A stretch of DNA of 64,000 nucleotides from Chloroflexi bacterium HGW-Chloroflexi-2 (GTDB lineage: Bacteria; Chloroflexota; Anaerolineae; Anaerolineales; Anaerolineaceae): assembly GCA_002840735.1 (NCBI GenBank), contig PHBY01000002.1:62001-126000 (forward strand), read 5' to 3'. The first letter of the stretch is position 1. Each line of letters opens with the position of its first letter. This document shows, one piece after another, positions 9,611 through 18,303 of this stretch. The position numbers were made by a program, and so were the translations under genes. The notes beneath the pieces were generated by a model. It was not told where the DNA came from, did no database searches, and was given only the letters and a program-made list of their open reading frames with translations.

Positions 9611-10849
9611 TTGGACGGTAATATTTGGGTTACTCCAAATACACATGTTAAACTACTTAACAAACATGTCGTTTTAGATCTTATTCGGTTTACACCCGGC
9701 GGTGTTTCCAGAGTGGATCTATCCAGGCAGTTAGGGTTAACAAGGGCTGCTGTGACATCCATAATTAATGATTTAGTGGATGAGGGATTAGTACGTGAGG
9801 CTGAAACTCGATATTCTGGGGGAAGAAGGCCAATTGTTTTAGAAGTAGCACCTGATAAAGGCTATGTTTTAGGCGTTGATTTAGGTGCAACTCATTTATA
9901 TGTTTGTTTATCAGATTATTCTGCCAATATTATTCAAGAACGAGAGATGGAGATAGATATTAATGAAGGTCCCATTGTTTGTTTGAGTTTAGTAGATAGC
10001 TTAGTTCAACAGGTTCTGGAAGCTACTGGTTTTGAATTTTCGGACATTGCCGCCGTTGGAATAGGACTTCCAGGTCCGGTTATCATTGAAAAAGGAACTG
10101 TAAGTATGCCACCAATAATGCCTGGCTGGAATAATTTTCCTATTCGGGAGACGTTACAACAAAAGTGGGAATGTCCAGTTTTGGTGAATAATGATGCTGA
10201 ATTAGGTGCTCTAGGTGAATGGGCATACGGAGCTGGAAGGGGCGAAAAAAACCTGGCATACATAAAAGTTGGTACAGGGATTGGCGCAGGATTGATATTT
10301 GAGAGTAAAATCTATCATGGAACAACAGGTTCGGCCGGCGAAATTGGTCATATTACAATCAATGAAAATGGACCAAAATGTTCTTGTGGTAATTCAGGTT
10401 GCTTGGAAGCCTTTGCTGGTGGAAAGGCAATTGCAAGTCGGGCACAAGAAGAATTAAGGAAAGGAAGAAGATCTCAGTTGGTTGGATTAGGAGATTTATA
10501 CCAAATTTCTGCGAAGGATGTAATAAAAGCAGCAAAAAGAGGGGATTTGCTTTCACAACAAATCATTACTGAAACAGGTTCCTACCTTGGTATCGCCATT
10601 GCTGGATTGGTAAATCTTTTTAACCCCAGTATTGTAATTATCGGAGGAGGAATTTCTTCCAGTGGAGATTTGTTACTGGATCCGATTCGCGAAGCAGTAG
10701 CCAATCGAAGCTTATATGCTGCAGGAAATGTTGTTAGAATTTCGGCTGCATTGCTTGGGAAGAGATCGACTGTTATGGGTGCTGTAACCCAGGCATTATC
10801 GTATGCATTGCACAAATCTGGAAAATGGAACCAAAATTACATCTATTAA
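9611..10849 (+). CDS. ROK-family transcriptional regulator (sugar-responsive repressor)
   Basis: The protein has an N-terminal winged helix-turn-helix (about residues 18-70, GGVSRVDLSRQLGLTRAAVT) and a ROK sugar-kinase-like domain. The ROK part shows GVDLGATHLYVCLSD, the zinc-type cluster CSCGNSGCLEAFAGG, and a glycine-rich IIGGGISSSGD segment. Members such as NagC, Mlc and XylR bind a sugar or sugar phosphate and release DNA. The start is TTG at 9611, supported by GAGAGGT ten bases upstream and the promoter at 9552. It heads the operon of a sugar ABC importer, two glycosidases and other genes, so it probably controls them in response to an α-glucan breakdown product. The specific inducer is inference. 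Confidence 0.92.
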   Translation: MDGNIWVTPNTHVKLLNKHVVLDLIRFTPGGVSRVDLSRQLGLTRAAVTSIINDLVDEGLVREAETRYSGGRRPIVLEVAPDKGYVLGVDLGATHLYVCLSDYSANIIQEREMEIDINEGPIVCLSLVDSLVQQVLEATGFEFSDIAAVGIGLPGPVIIEKGTVSMPPIMPGWNNFPIRETLQQKWECPVLVNNDAELGALGEWAYGAGRGEKNLAYIKVGTGIGAGLIFESKIYHGTTGSAGEIGHITINENGPKCSCGNSGCLEAFAGGKAIASRAQEELRKGRRSQLVGLGDLYQISAKDVIKAAKRGDLLSQQIITETGSYLGIAIAGLVNLFNPSIVIIGGGISSSGDLLLDPIREAVANRSLYAAGNVVRISAALLGKRSTVMGAVTQALSYALHKSGKWNQNYIY

Positions 10850-10920
10850 AGGAGGTGATGCGCAAAAGAAATTATCTATTGTTTGTCAAACTAATTCATA
10901 AAAAATTTTCGGAGGAAAAA

Positions 10921-12237
10921 ATGTCTAAGAAGTTACTAACCTTGATCAGTGTCTTACTGATCGCAATGTTCGTTTTATCAGCCTGTCAACCCGCTGAAAC
11001 TCCTGCAGAACCAGCAGCACCGGCTGAACCGGCTGCACCAGCTGAACCTGCTCAACCCGCTCAACCTGCGGAACCTGCGGAACCCGCTGAACCGAGTGCT
11101 GATGTGGTTACCATTACAATTTGGAACCAATGGGATGGTGCTTATTTAGCTGCCATCGAACAAGCTTTCCGTGATTACGAAGCTGAACATCCCAATGTAA
11201 AAATTGACCTTTCAAAACCAGAAGACGTCAAGAACGCTCTGACAGTCGCTATCCCTGCTGGTGAAGGTCCTGATATCATTGGTTGGGCAAATGACGCCAT
11301 TGGTGAACAAGCCCTCAATGGTAACATTGTTGCTATCAGTGATTTTGGTATTGATACAGCATATCTGGAAGCCAATTATGAACCGGCTGCTGTTAATGGA
11401 GTCCAATGGTCAGGCATGATTTGGGGTTTACCAGAATCTCAGGAAGGTATTGCTTTGATTTACAACAAAGCAGTTGTAACTGAAGAATATCTGCCCACTG
11501 ATCCGATGGATTTCGAAGATCTTTATGAAAAAGCGAAGAAATTCCAGGAAGATACTGGCAATGTTCTGGTTTGTAACCAGGCATTTGGTGGATCAGATGC
11601 TTATCATATGTCCCCCATTTACTTTGGTTTTGGTTTACCGTCCTATGTTGATGAAGAAGGTAATGCCTTCCTTGATACACCAGAAGCAATCGCTGCTGGT
11701 GAATGGTTAAAGAAATTTGCCACAGTATCATATGCTGAAAACAGCTATGATATTTGTAATGCTGCCTTAGCCGAAGGTAAAGTTGGTATGTGGTGGACTG
11801 GCCCGTGGGCAGTGGCTGGTGTTGAAGCCAGTGGTGTTGACTACGGAATTTTGCCAATGGGTAGCCCATTCGTTGGAATCAAAGTCCTTATGATGAGCAA
11901 GAATGCAGTTGACCGTGGTAATGCTGAGATTGCACTGGATATCATGAAATACTTCACCAGTGCTGAAGTCCAGAAGAAAATTGCCCTGGTCAATAAAACC
12001 ATTCCTGCTGCAACTGGCGCTTTGAATGATCCTGAAGTTTCATCCTTAGCTGCAGTGGTCGGATTTGGTGCTGCATTGAACCTTGGTGTACCTATGTCAC
12101 CTTCACCATTCTCATCTGCCCAATGGGGTCCTGTTGGTGATGCATCTGCAGCCATCTGGACAGGCGCTCAGGAACCTGCGAAAGCAATGGAAGACGCACA
12201 AGCTGCTATTGAAGAAGCTGTTGCTGGCATGCAGTAA
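10921..12237 (+). CDS. Sugar ABC transporter substrate-binding lipoprotein (MalE-like)
   Basis: This is an extracellular binding protein of the carbohydrate-uptake type 1 family. The ATG at 10921 follows GGAGG at the right distance and starts a lipoprotein signal peptide ending FVLSACQ. Next comes a Pro/Ala/Glu repeat linker (AEPAAPAEP units) of about 40 residues that tethers the binding domain. The mature domain starts ITIWNQWDGAYL and has GPDIIGWANDAIGEQ and VGMWWTGPWAV, which match maltose/maltodextrin-binding proteins. Two permease genes follow after a hairpin. An in-frame ATG at 10858 behind a near-perfect AAAGGAGGTGAT could extend the protein by 21 residues, but the spacing is too short. 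The ligand is probably a maltodextrin, from context. Confidence 0.92.
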   Translation: MSKKLLTLISVLLIAMFVLSACQPAETPAEPAAPAEPAAPAEPAQPAQPAEPAEPAEPSADVVTITIWNQWDGAYLAAIEQAFRDYEAEHPNVKIDLSKPEDVKNALTVAIPAGEGPDIIGWANDAIGEQALNGNIVAISDFGIDTAYLEANYEPAAVNGVQWSGMIWGLPESQEGIALIYNKAVVTEEYLPTDPMDFEDLYEKAKKFQEDTGNVLVCNQAFGGSDAYHMSPIYFGFGLPSYVDEEGNAFLDTPEAIAAGEWLKKFATVSYAENSYDICNAALAEGKVGMWWTGPWAVAGVEASGVDYGILPMGSPFVGIKVLMMSKNAVDRGNAEIALDIMKYFTSAEVQKKIALVNKTIPAATGALNDPEVSSLAAVVGFGAALNLGVPMSPSPFSSAQWGPVGDASAAIWTGAQEPAKAMEDAQAAIEEAVAGMQ

Positions 12238-12248
12238 TTCATAAATAC

Positions 12249-12283
12249 AAAAATGGGGAGGAGGAGATCTCCTCCCCATTTTT
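12249..12283 (+). terminator. Strong hairpin between binding-protein and permease genes
   Basis: A perfect 15-base-pair stem (AAAAATGGGGAGGAG with its complement) encloses a loop of five and ends in a T-run. It lies inside the operon, so it probably stops part of transcription, or protects upstream mRNA, and keeps binding protein in excess over permease. Confidence 0.85.
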
Positions 12284-12309
12284 CATTACTGAGTCGAAAG
12301 GAGTAAGTG

Positions 12310-13527
12310 ATGAGCGCCTGGATGGGACGTAGAAAATGGATCACAGTTTCTTTATTTCTCTTGCCGACAATTTTAGCGATATTAGTTTTTAATGTTTATC
12401 CGATCCTTCTCAATACATACATTTCATTTACAAATAGAAATAAATTTCGCCCAAATCCTGATTGCGAAGTAACTTTAACCGGACTATTGGATCCACTTTG
12501 TTGGCCAGCATTTCGCGAAAATGCTCCGCGCGGATTGGGTAAACCATACGTACTCCAAGATCCAATTCTTGCTAATTACGATGCTTTGATGGGGAAATTA
12601 TTTCAACCAGATGCATTATTAGGTCTCTTTCTGATTATTGTTGTTTTTACACCACTTTTTGGAGTGAATTACTTTAATAAACGGCAGGAAAGAAAACTGG
12701 ATGAAAAAATCGCACCTGGTTTGCTTTGGGTTTTAGGAATCATTCTGACAATAGCCTTATTCTTCATTCTTGATGTCCCAAAATCCATTACAACATTGAT
12801 GGATACCGGTGACTTTCTGGCTGTAGTGTTAAGAACAGTTTTATTTGTTGCGTTGCGAGTACCTTTGACATTCGTACTAGGTTTGATTTTGGCACTTATA
12901 TTAAATTTGGAAGACCTGAAAGGAAAAACATTCTTCAGGGTAGTTCTTTTTATTCCCTGGGGTGCCTCTTCGGTAGCCATTCTACTGGCTTTGGTCTGGC
13001 AATTTTTATTCCGTCAACAGGGTACCATCAACCAGATTATTTCTCAATTTGGTGGAACCGGCCCAATCTGGCTTAATAATCCAATTCTTGCCTTTGGCGT
13101 TATTGTTCTGGCAGATATATGGTTTTCGTATCCATTTTTTATGGTATCGATATTAGGAGCTTTGCAATCAGTTCCTGGTGAGTTATATGAGGCAGCAGAA
13201 GTTGATGGAGCAGGTTGGTGGACACAGCTCATGAAAATTACGTTGCCACTCATTCGACCAGCTGTTTTGCCAGCCGCAGTACTTACTTCAATTACCGCAT
13301 TCCAAATGTTCGGAACCGCCTATGCGATTACAGGTGGTGGCCCACAGAGGGGCGCCGGGACACCAGGAGCTACTGAATTTGTAATGGTGTATGCCTTCAA
13401 ACAAATTTTCCAGCAGCAAAATTATGGTCGTGCAACTGCATTTGCGGTTCTCATTTTTATTATGTTATTCCTGGCTACTTTGTATAGTTTGCGAGTAACA
13501 AAAATGACGAAAGGAGCGTACGAATGA
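12310..13527 (+). CDS. Sugar ABC transporter permease, MalF type
   Basis: This is a membrane subunit of a binding-protein-dependent sugar importer. The ATG at 12310 is preferred over an in-frame GTG at 12307 because AAAGGAG lies six bases before it. The usual six-helix core, with the EAA loop AAEVDGAGWWTQLMKITLPL near residue 297, is present. There is also an enlarged N-terminal part (about residues 30-180) with a periplasmic stretch and extra hydrophobic helices, giving 406 residues instead of about 300. E. coli MalF is enlarged in the same region. The stop overlaps the next permease gene by four bases (ATGA). Confidence 0.93.
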   Translation: MSAWMGRRKWITVSLFLLPTILAILVFNVYPILLNTYISFTNRNKFRPNPDCEVTLTGLLDPLCWPAFRENAPRGLGKPYVLQDPILANYDALMGKLFQPDALLGLFLIIVVFTPLFGVNYFNKRQERKLDEKIAPGLLWVLGIILTIALFFILDVPKSITTLMDTGDFLAVVLRTVLFVALRVPLTFVLGLILALILNLEDLKGKTFFRVVLFIPWGASSVAILLALVWQFLFRQQGTINQIISQFGGTGPIWLNNPILAFGVIVLADIWFSYPFFMVSILGALQSVPGELYEAAEVDGAGWWTQLMKITLPLIRPAVLPAAVLTSITAFQMFGTAYAITGGGPQRGAGTPGATEFVMVYAFKQIFQQQNYGRATAFAVLIFIMLFLATLYSLRVTKMTKGAYE

Positions 13528-14369
13528 AAAGGAAAACTAAACCTTGGATTCGTGTTATGCAATATGCAATATTGATTATTGCGACGATCTACGCTTTTTA
13601 TCCAGTCTGGTTCGCTATCCTTGCATCTGGTCGATTGGGTGATCGTCTTTACACACTCAATTTTCTCGGAATGTTCATTCCAACCGAATGGACATTTGAA
13701 AATTACCGGGTGATGTTATTTGAACGACCTTTCCTTACCTGGCTGACCAACAGCTTGAAAGTAGCTTCAATTACGACATTAGCCAGTCTACTTGTCAGTA
13801 CATCAGCAGCCTTTGCTCTGTCAAGATTTCGGTTTAAAGGTCGTGAATTCTTCCTGGTCTTCCTTCTGGCTATATCAACATTTCCGGGACTATTATCACT
13901 GGTTGCTATCGCGCAATTGTTAACTGCTCTGGGACTATATGGAAAACACCTGGGTCTGATTTTAGCTTATACAGCAGGAACGCTTGTATTTTGTACCTGG
14001 AACCTGAAAGGCTATTTCGATACAATTCCAGTGGAAATGGAAGAATCAGCTATGCTGGATGGTTGTGGACCTCTACAAGCCTTTATTTTGATTGCTTTGC
14101 CTCTGGCGAGACCAGCGTTAGCTGTCACAGCTATTCTTGGTTTTATGGCTGGATGGGGAGACTTTGTTTTCGCATCTGTTCTCGTACCCGCACCAGACAG
14201 TCTAAAATTGGCTGTTCCGGCTCTGTACGCTCTGGCAAACTCCATGAGTGTTCCCTGGGGTTACTTTGCTGCCGGCGCAGTTATAGTGATAATTCCTACG
14301 ATCATTGTTTATCTTTCAATGAACCGCTACTTCGAAGGTGGACTGACGCTCGGTGGTGTAAAGGGATAG
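13524..14369 (+). CDS. Sugar ABC transporter permease, MalG type
   Basis: This is the second membrane subunit of the importer, 281 residues with six predicted helices. The cytoplasmic EAA loop reads MEESAMLDGCGPLQAFILIA, which docks on the ATPase. The start overlaps the stop of the MalF-like gene (ATGA), so the two are translationally coupled and probably form a heterodimer. No ATPase gene follows; the transporter presumably shares a multitask MsiK/MalK-type ATPase encoded elsewhere. A hairpin follows the stop codon. Confidence 0.93.
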   Translation: MKRKTKPWIRVMQYAILIIATIYAFYPVWFAILASGRLGDRLYTLNFLGMFIPTEWTFENYRVMLFERPFLTWLTNSLKVASITTLASLLVSTSAAFALSRFRFKGREFFLVFLLAISTFPGLLSLVAIAQLLTALGLYGKHLGLILAYTAGTLVFCTWNLKGYFDTIPVEMEESAMLDGCGPLQAFILIALPLARPALAVTAILGFMAGWGDFVFASVLVPAPDSLKLAVPALYALANSMSVPWGYFAAGAVIVIIPTIIVYLSMNRYFEGGLTLGGVKG

Positions 14370-14404
14370 GGAAGCCTTCAATTTTTTCGACTCATTAATG
14401 AATA

Positions 14405-14434
14405 AAACCAGACCCGGACCTCCGGGTCTGGTTT
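14405..14434 (+). terminator. Hairpin after the permease genes
   Basis: AAACCAGACCCGGA pairs with TCCGGGTCTGGTTT. The stem is GC-rich, but the T-run is short (GGTTTAAAG), so read-through into the amylase gene is likely. Confidence 0.75.
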
Positions 14435-14469
14435 AAAGAATTTTGAATTAATCTTCAGAAAGAGTGTTT

Positions 14470-16143
14470 ATGAGCAAGTATAAATTCTTATTGTTAATTT
14501 CGATAACATTTTCCATTATTCTTTCTACTTGTTCACAAGTCCCTGCTGAAAATGATATGGAAATAACATTTCCTGTGCCAACACTAACACCAACAACATC
14601 AACCCCTCAACACAATTATCCATGGTGGAACGATGCAGTATTTTATGAGATATTTGTTCGCAGTTTTTATGATAGCGATGGCGATGGCATTGGTGATTTT
14701 CAAGGCTTGACTGCGAAATTGGATTATTTAAATGATGGTGATCCTAATACCAAAGATGATCTGGGTATTTCTGGAATTTGGTTAATGCCCATTTTTCCAT
14801 CAACATCTTATCATGGCTATGATGTAATCAATTACAGGGATATAAATCCAGAATTTGGGAGCATGGAGGATTTTAATGAATTTCTGGAGGAAGCTCACAA
14901 ACGGAACATTAAAGTTATTATTGATTTTGTTGTTAATCACACGTCCTTAGAACACCCCTGGTTTAGAGAAGCAAGAGCTAACCAGGAGTCACGCTATCGA
15001 GACTGGTATATCTGGTCTGAAGAAAAGCCTACCTACAAAGGACCGTGGGGTCAGGATGTCTGGCATTTTAATTACGACAATAACTATTATTATGGGGTTT
15101 TTTGGTCCGGTATGCCGGATTTAAATTTTAGAAATCCGGATGTGACCGATGAAATGTTTGATATTGCGGAATTCTGGCTGAATGATATAGGCGTGGATGG
15201 TTTTCGCATCGATGGTGCTTTACACTTAATTGAAGACGGCCAGGTTCAAAAAAATACGGATGAAACCCATGAATGGTTTCGAACATTTAATGAATATTAC
15301 AAGGAATTAAATCCTGAAGCAATGACAGTAGGTGAAGTCTGGGATTCCAATTTCCTGGCGGTTAGATATGTTAAAGATCAAGAATTTGATTTAGTTTTTG
15401 ACTTTGAACAGGCAGATGCAGTTATGCTGGGGGTAATGGGGTCCGATGGTCAGCGTGTGCTGAATGCTTTGGAATTTTATAACAACTTATATCCGGATTT
15501 TCAAAAAGCAAATTTTCTGACAAACCATGATATGAATAGGGTCATGCATGTGTTTCAAGGGAACGAAAATAAAGCCAAAGCTGCTGCCGTGATTCTATTG
15601 ACTTCACCTGGAGTACCATTTATTTATTATGGGGAAGAGGTTGGTATGTTAGGTGCAAAGCCTGATGAGGATATTCGATTACCTATGCAATGGAGCACAG
15701 AGGTCAATGCCGGTTTCAGTACAGGAAGCCCTTGGAGAGGTGTCAATTCCAATTATCTTGATTGGAATGTAGATACTTTGAATCAAAATGCGGAGTCGTT
15801 GACCAACTTATACAGAACGCTTATCCAAACCAGAAATGAAACCACCGCTTTAAGAGTTGGGGGGTATAAGACTTTAAAGACCAATGAAAGAAATGTCATT
15901 GCCTACGCAAGAGTTCTGGAAAATGAAATTATCATTGTTATGATTAATTTGGAAAACAATGACAAAAATGTAGTGTTGGATATTCCGGTTGGATTCTTAG
16001 CCTCAGGTGAATATAAAGTTATTTCTTTGCTTGATTCCAGGGAATTGGCACCTTTAACCGTTTTAGAAGGAATTACAACAAATTATGCACCCAAAGAAAT
16101 ATTTAATGCCTGGGAATATCAAATTTTGAAGATAAAACCTTAA
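14470..16143 (+). CDS. α-Amylase family (GH13) lipoprotein
   Basis: This is a surface-anchored α-glucan hydrolase. The ATG at 14470 is chosen because AGAAAGAG lies six bases before it. The signal peptide ends at a lipobox Cys (ILSTC, residue about 21), and a Thr/Pro-rich linker follows. All four GH13 regions are present: DFVVNH (I), GFRIDGALH with the nucleophile Asp (II), GEVWDSN with the acid/base Glu (III), and FLTNHD (IV). The length and the run GFSTGSPW resemble the oligo-1,6-glucosidase / α-amylase group common in Chloroflexota. It sits downstream of the importer and upstream of a GH57 lipoprotein, which points to extracellular starch or glycogen breakdown. Exact linkage specificity is not certain. 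Confidence 0.93.
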   Translation: MSKYKFLLLISITFSIILSTCSQVPAENDMEITFPVPTLTPTTSTPQHNYPWWNDAVFYEIFVRSFYDSDGDGIGDFQGLTAKLDYLNDGDPNTKDDLGISGIWLMPIFPSTSYHGYDVINYRDINPEFGSMEDFNEFLEEAHKRNIKVIIDFVVNHTSLEHPWFREARANQESRYRDWYIWSEEKPTYKGPWGQDVWHFNYDNNYYYGVFWSGMPDLNFRNPDVTDEMFDIAEFWLNDIGVDGFRIDGALHLIEDGQVQKNTDETHEWFRTFNEYYKELNPEAMTVGEVWDSNFLAVRYVKDQEFDLVFDFEQADAVMLGVMGSDGQRVLNALEFYNNLYPDFQKANFLTNHDMNRVMHVFQGNENKAKAAAVILLTSPGVPFIYYGEEVGMLGAKPDEDIRLPMQWSTEVNAGFSTGSPWRGVNSNYLDWNVDTLNQNAESLTNLYRTLIQTRNETTALRVGGYKTLKTNERNVIAYARVLENEIIIVMINLENNDKNVVLDIPVGFLASGEYKVISLLDSRELAPLTVLEGITTNYAPKEIFNAWEYQILKIKP

Positions 16144-16146
16144 TCA

Positions 16147-18303
16147 ATGGAAGATCGAATTCTCAATTTGCCAAAAATACCGAAATGGTGGGGTAAGCGT
16201 GCAACCATCATCTTCATTGTTGTTCTCAGTGTTGTTTTGCATGCATGGTCGGTTTGGCAATTACCAGTTGATTATGACGAACCAATTTATTTAAAGATAG
16301 CATCGGATTATGCTGACTTGATTAAGAAAGGTGATCTTCAAGGTCTAATCCGTTATGAAGATAATCAGGAACATCCAGCACTGGTAAAAATTTTCTATAG
16401 TATTCCATATCTCTTATTCGAAAAAAATTCTGACCCATCTTTCTATTTATTTGCAGCCAGAAGTATTTCAGCTCTCTTTGGTATTCTGGCTGTGTTTGTT
16501 GTAGCATTGATCAATCCATGGGCAGGTTTCTTATTAAGCTTGCATTCAATGACCTTAAAATATACTTCTCAGGCTTATTTAGAGGCCGTACCGCTATTTG
16601 CAATGGTCTTCTGCGTGTTCAGCATGTTGAGAAGTGAAAAGCACGGGAAATGGTGGTTTTATGTATCAGCCATATCTTTGGGGGTGGTTGCCGCCAGCAA
16701 ATATCCATATTTGTTTATTGTTGTTGTTTTAGGTTACATCTGGATTCAATTTTCTGAAAAAAATATATATGATGCATTGAAGTTTATTTTTGTTTCTGGA
16801 ATTGTCTTCTTTATTTTGAATCCTTCCATTTGGGTAGATCCAGTCAATAGAATTTTGTCAAGTATATTTTTTCATGGGCTATACTCTCAGTCAACACATG
16901 TTCAATCAAATGCTTATGCCTGGTATCAACCCTTGGTTTATATTTCGACCAGTGTGCAGTGGCATCCCCAGGTTTTTTTCTTTTTTACCAGTGATGAATT
17001 CGTGTTTTATGTAACTATTTTTGGTCTATATTTTGAAATTAAGGAAAAGAAATGGTCAGCCATCTGGTTCTTTGTTGGATTGCTCTTTCTTTTTGCATGG
17101 CCAACCAAATGGCCTCAATATACACTGATTTTGTCTCCAGTGTTGGCGATTATTGCAGGTAAAACCTTGCAGCGCGGTTGGAGTTGGATAAAACCTCAAG
17201 ATGATTACTGGAATTATCTGGAAGCAATGCTTCCAAAACCACCAAAAATTACTTGGTGGATTATTGGTATTTTCTTTTTTGGATTATTTGGTGGAAAAGT
17301 GGTATATGAATATCAACTTGCACTTGCCCGCAGAGGATGGAATAGTTATGATATGACCAATTCTCCGTTGGTGAGTAATGTGATCAATCAAGTTAATTCT
17401 GGAAGAGATAAAGAAATTTTATTCGCTACGAACAAAGGTTTCCTGATCTGGAAAGGGGATTCCGAATCTTTATGGGGTGAGTCGGTTACACTTTTTGATC
17501 GGTCTAATTCTCCAATACCTTTTGATCGGATTACGGCTGTTTCCTACAATCCAAATAATGAGATTTATTGGCTGGGGACAGATAACGGGGTTGTCAGTTA
17601 CGATGGATTTGGTTGGGAGATTTATAATCAGAATTCAGTGGGTTGTGAACAGTGTCAGGTTAATGATATAGCCATTGATTCGTCAAATATTGTCTGGGTC
17701 AGCATGAATGATGGTATTTATTTTTATGATGGAGCTATTTGGAAAAAATTAACGGATCCGAATAGTGAAATAACGGATGAAGTTATCAATTCTGTGGTCA
17801 GACAAAAATCGAGAGGAATTGACAAGTTATGGATTGGCACTTATCAAGGAGTGTCAGTTTATGACTTTTTGGAAAAAAGCTGGGAGCATTACATTTGGGC
17901 TGATAATTTCTTTGGTTGGGGTGGTGTAGTGGAAGTAAATATTCTGAAGGATGGAAGAGTGATTGCAAACACTTCTGGTGGTGGCATTGGGATTTTCCAG
18001 GATGAATGGACATTCTATAAGAACTCCAATTCACCTTTAAAGAGTAATACCGTTAACACATCCATTCAGGCTATGGATGGATCGATCTGGTTTGGGTTTG
18101 GTTACCCAACTGAACCAGGTGGTTATTTGATGCGATTGGATCCAGAAAATGAATGGCATAGGTATGCTGCCAACAATTCTGGATATCTTGAAAGCGAACC
18201 ACTGGATTTATTTTTTGATGAAGAAGGCAGACTTTGGATCGCTACCAATGGAAATGGGATTCAAACTTTTTATCGACAGACCAAAAATGGAGGATCGAAA
18301 TGA
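16147..18303 (+). CDS. Polytopic GT-C-type glycosyltransferase fused to a β-propeller
   Basis: Residues 1-360 form about ten membrane helices, with an early acidic motif (DYDEPIY near residue 44) of the kind used by GT-C glycosyltransferases such as the PMT/ArnT families. After a last membrane helix near residue 375, residues 410-715 hold repeated blades typical of 'two-component regulator propeller' units. These read LFATNKGFLIW, YWLGTDNGVVSYDG, VWVSMNDGIYFYDG, LWIGTYQGVSVYD, IWFGFGY and LWIATNGNGIQTF. The propeller would face outside. The gene starts 3 bases after the amylase stop and overlaps the next by four (ATGA). I infer a surface sugar-transfer or glycan-sensing role; acceptor and donor are unknown. 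Confidence 0.75.
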   Translation: MEDRILNLPKIPKWWGKRATIIFIVVLSVVLHAWSVWQLPVDYDEPIYLKIASDYADLIKKGDLQGLIRYEDNQEHPALVKIFYSIPYLLFEKNSDPSFYLFAARSISALFGILAVFVVALINPWAGFLLSLHSMTLKYTSQAYLEAVPLFAMVFCVFSMLRSEKHGKWWFYVSAISLGVVAASKYPYLFIVVVLGYIWIQFSEKNIYDALKFIFVSGIVFFILNPSIWVDPVNRILSSIFFHGLYSQSTHVQSNAYAWYQPLVYISTSVQWHPQVFFFFTSDEFVFYVTIFGLYFEIKEKKWSAIWFFVGLLFLFAWPTKWPQYTLILSPVLAIIAGKTLQRGWSWIKPQDDYWNYLEAMLPKPPKITWWIIGIFFFGLFGGKVVYEYQLALARRGWNSYDMTNSPLVSNVINQVNSGRDKEILFATNKGFLIWKGDSESLWGESVTLFDRSNSPIPFDRITAVSYNPNNEIYWLGTDNGVVSYDGFGWEIYNQNSVGCEQCQVNDIAIDSSNIVWVSMNDGIYFYDGAIWKKLTDPNSEITDEVINSVVRQKSRGIDKLWIGTYQGVSVYDFLEKSWEHYIWADNFFGWGGVVEVNILKDGRVIANTSGGGIGIFQDEWTFYKNSNSPLKSNTVNTSIQAMDGSIWFGFGYPTEPGGYLMRLDPENEWHRYAANNSGYLESEPLDLFFDEEGRLWIATNGNGIQTFYRQTKNGGSK

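Noticed and set aside
10825-10920. 96-base upstream extension of the sugar-binding protein
   Set aside because: It would overlap the ROK gene and put residues in front of a clean lipoprotein signal peptide that starts at 10921.
11393-11869. 158-codon minus-strand ORF opposite the sugar-binding protein
   Set aside because: Composition (His/Gln/Leu-rich) is that of an antisense shadow; the plus-strand gene is certain.
18234-18299. Upstream extension of the GH57 gene
   Set aside because: It lies inside the propeller gene; the signal peptide and SD mark 18300.
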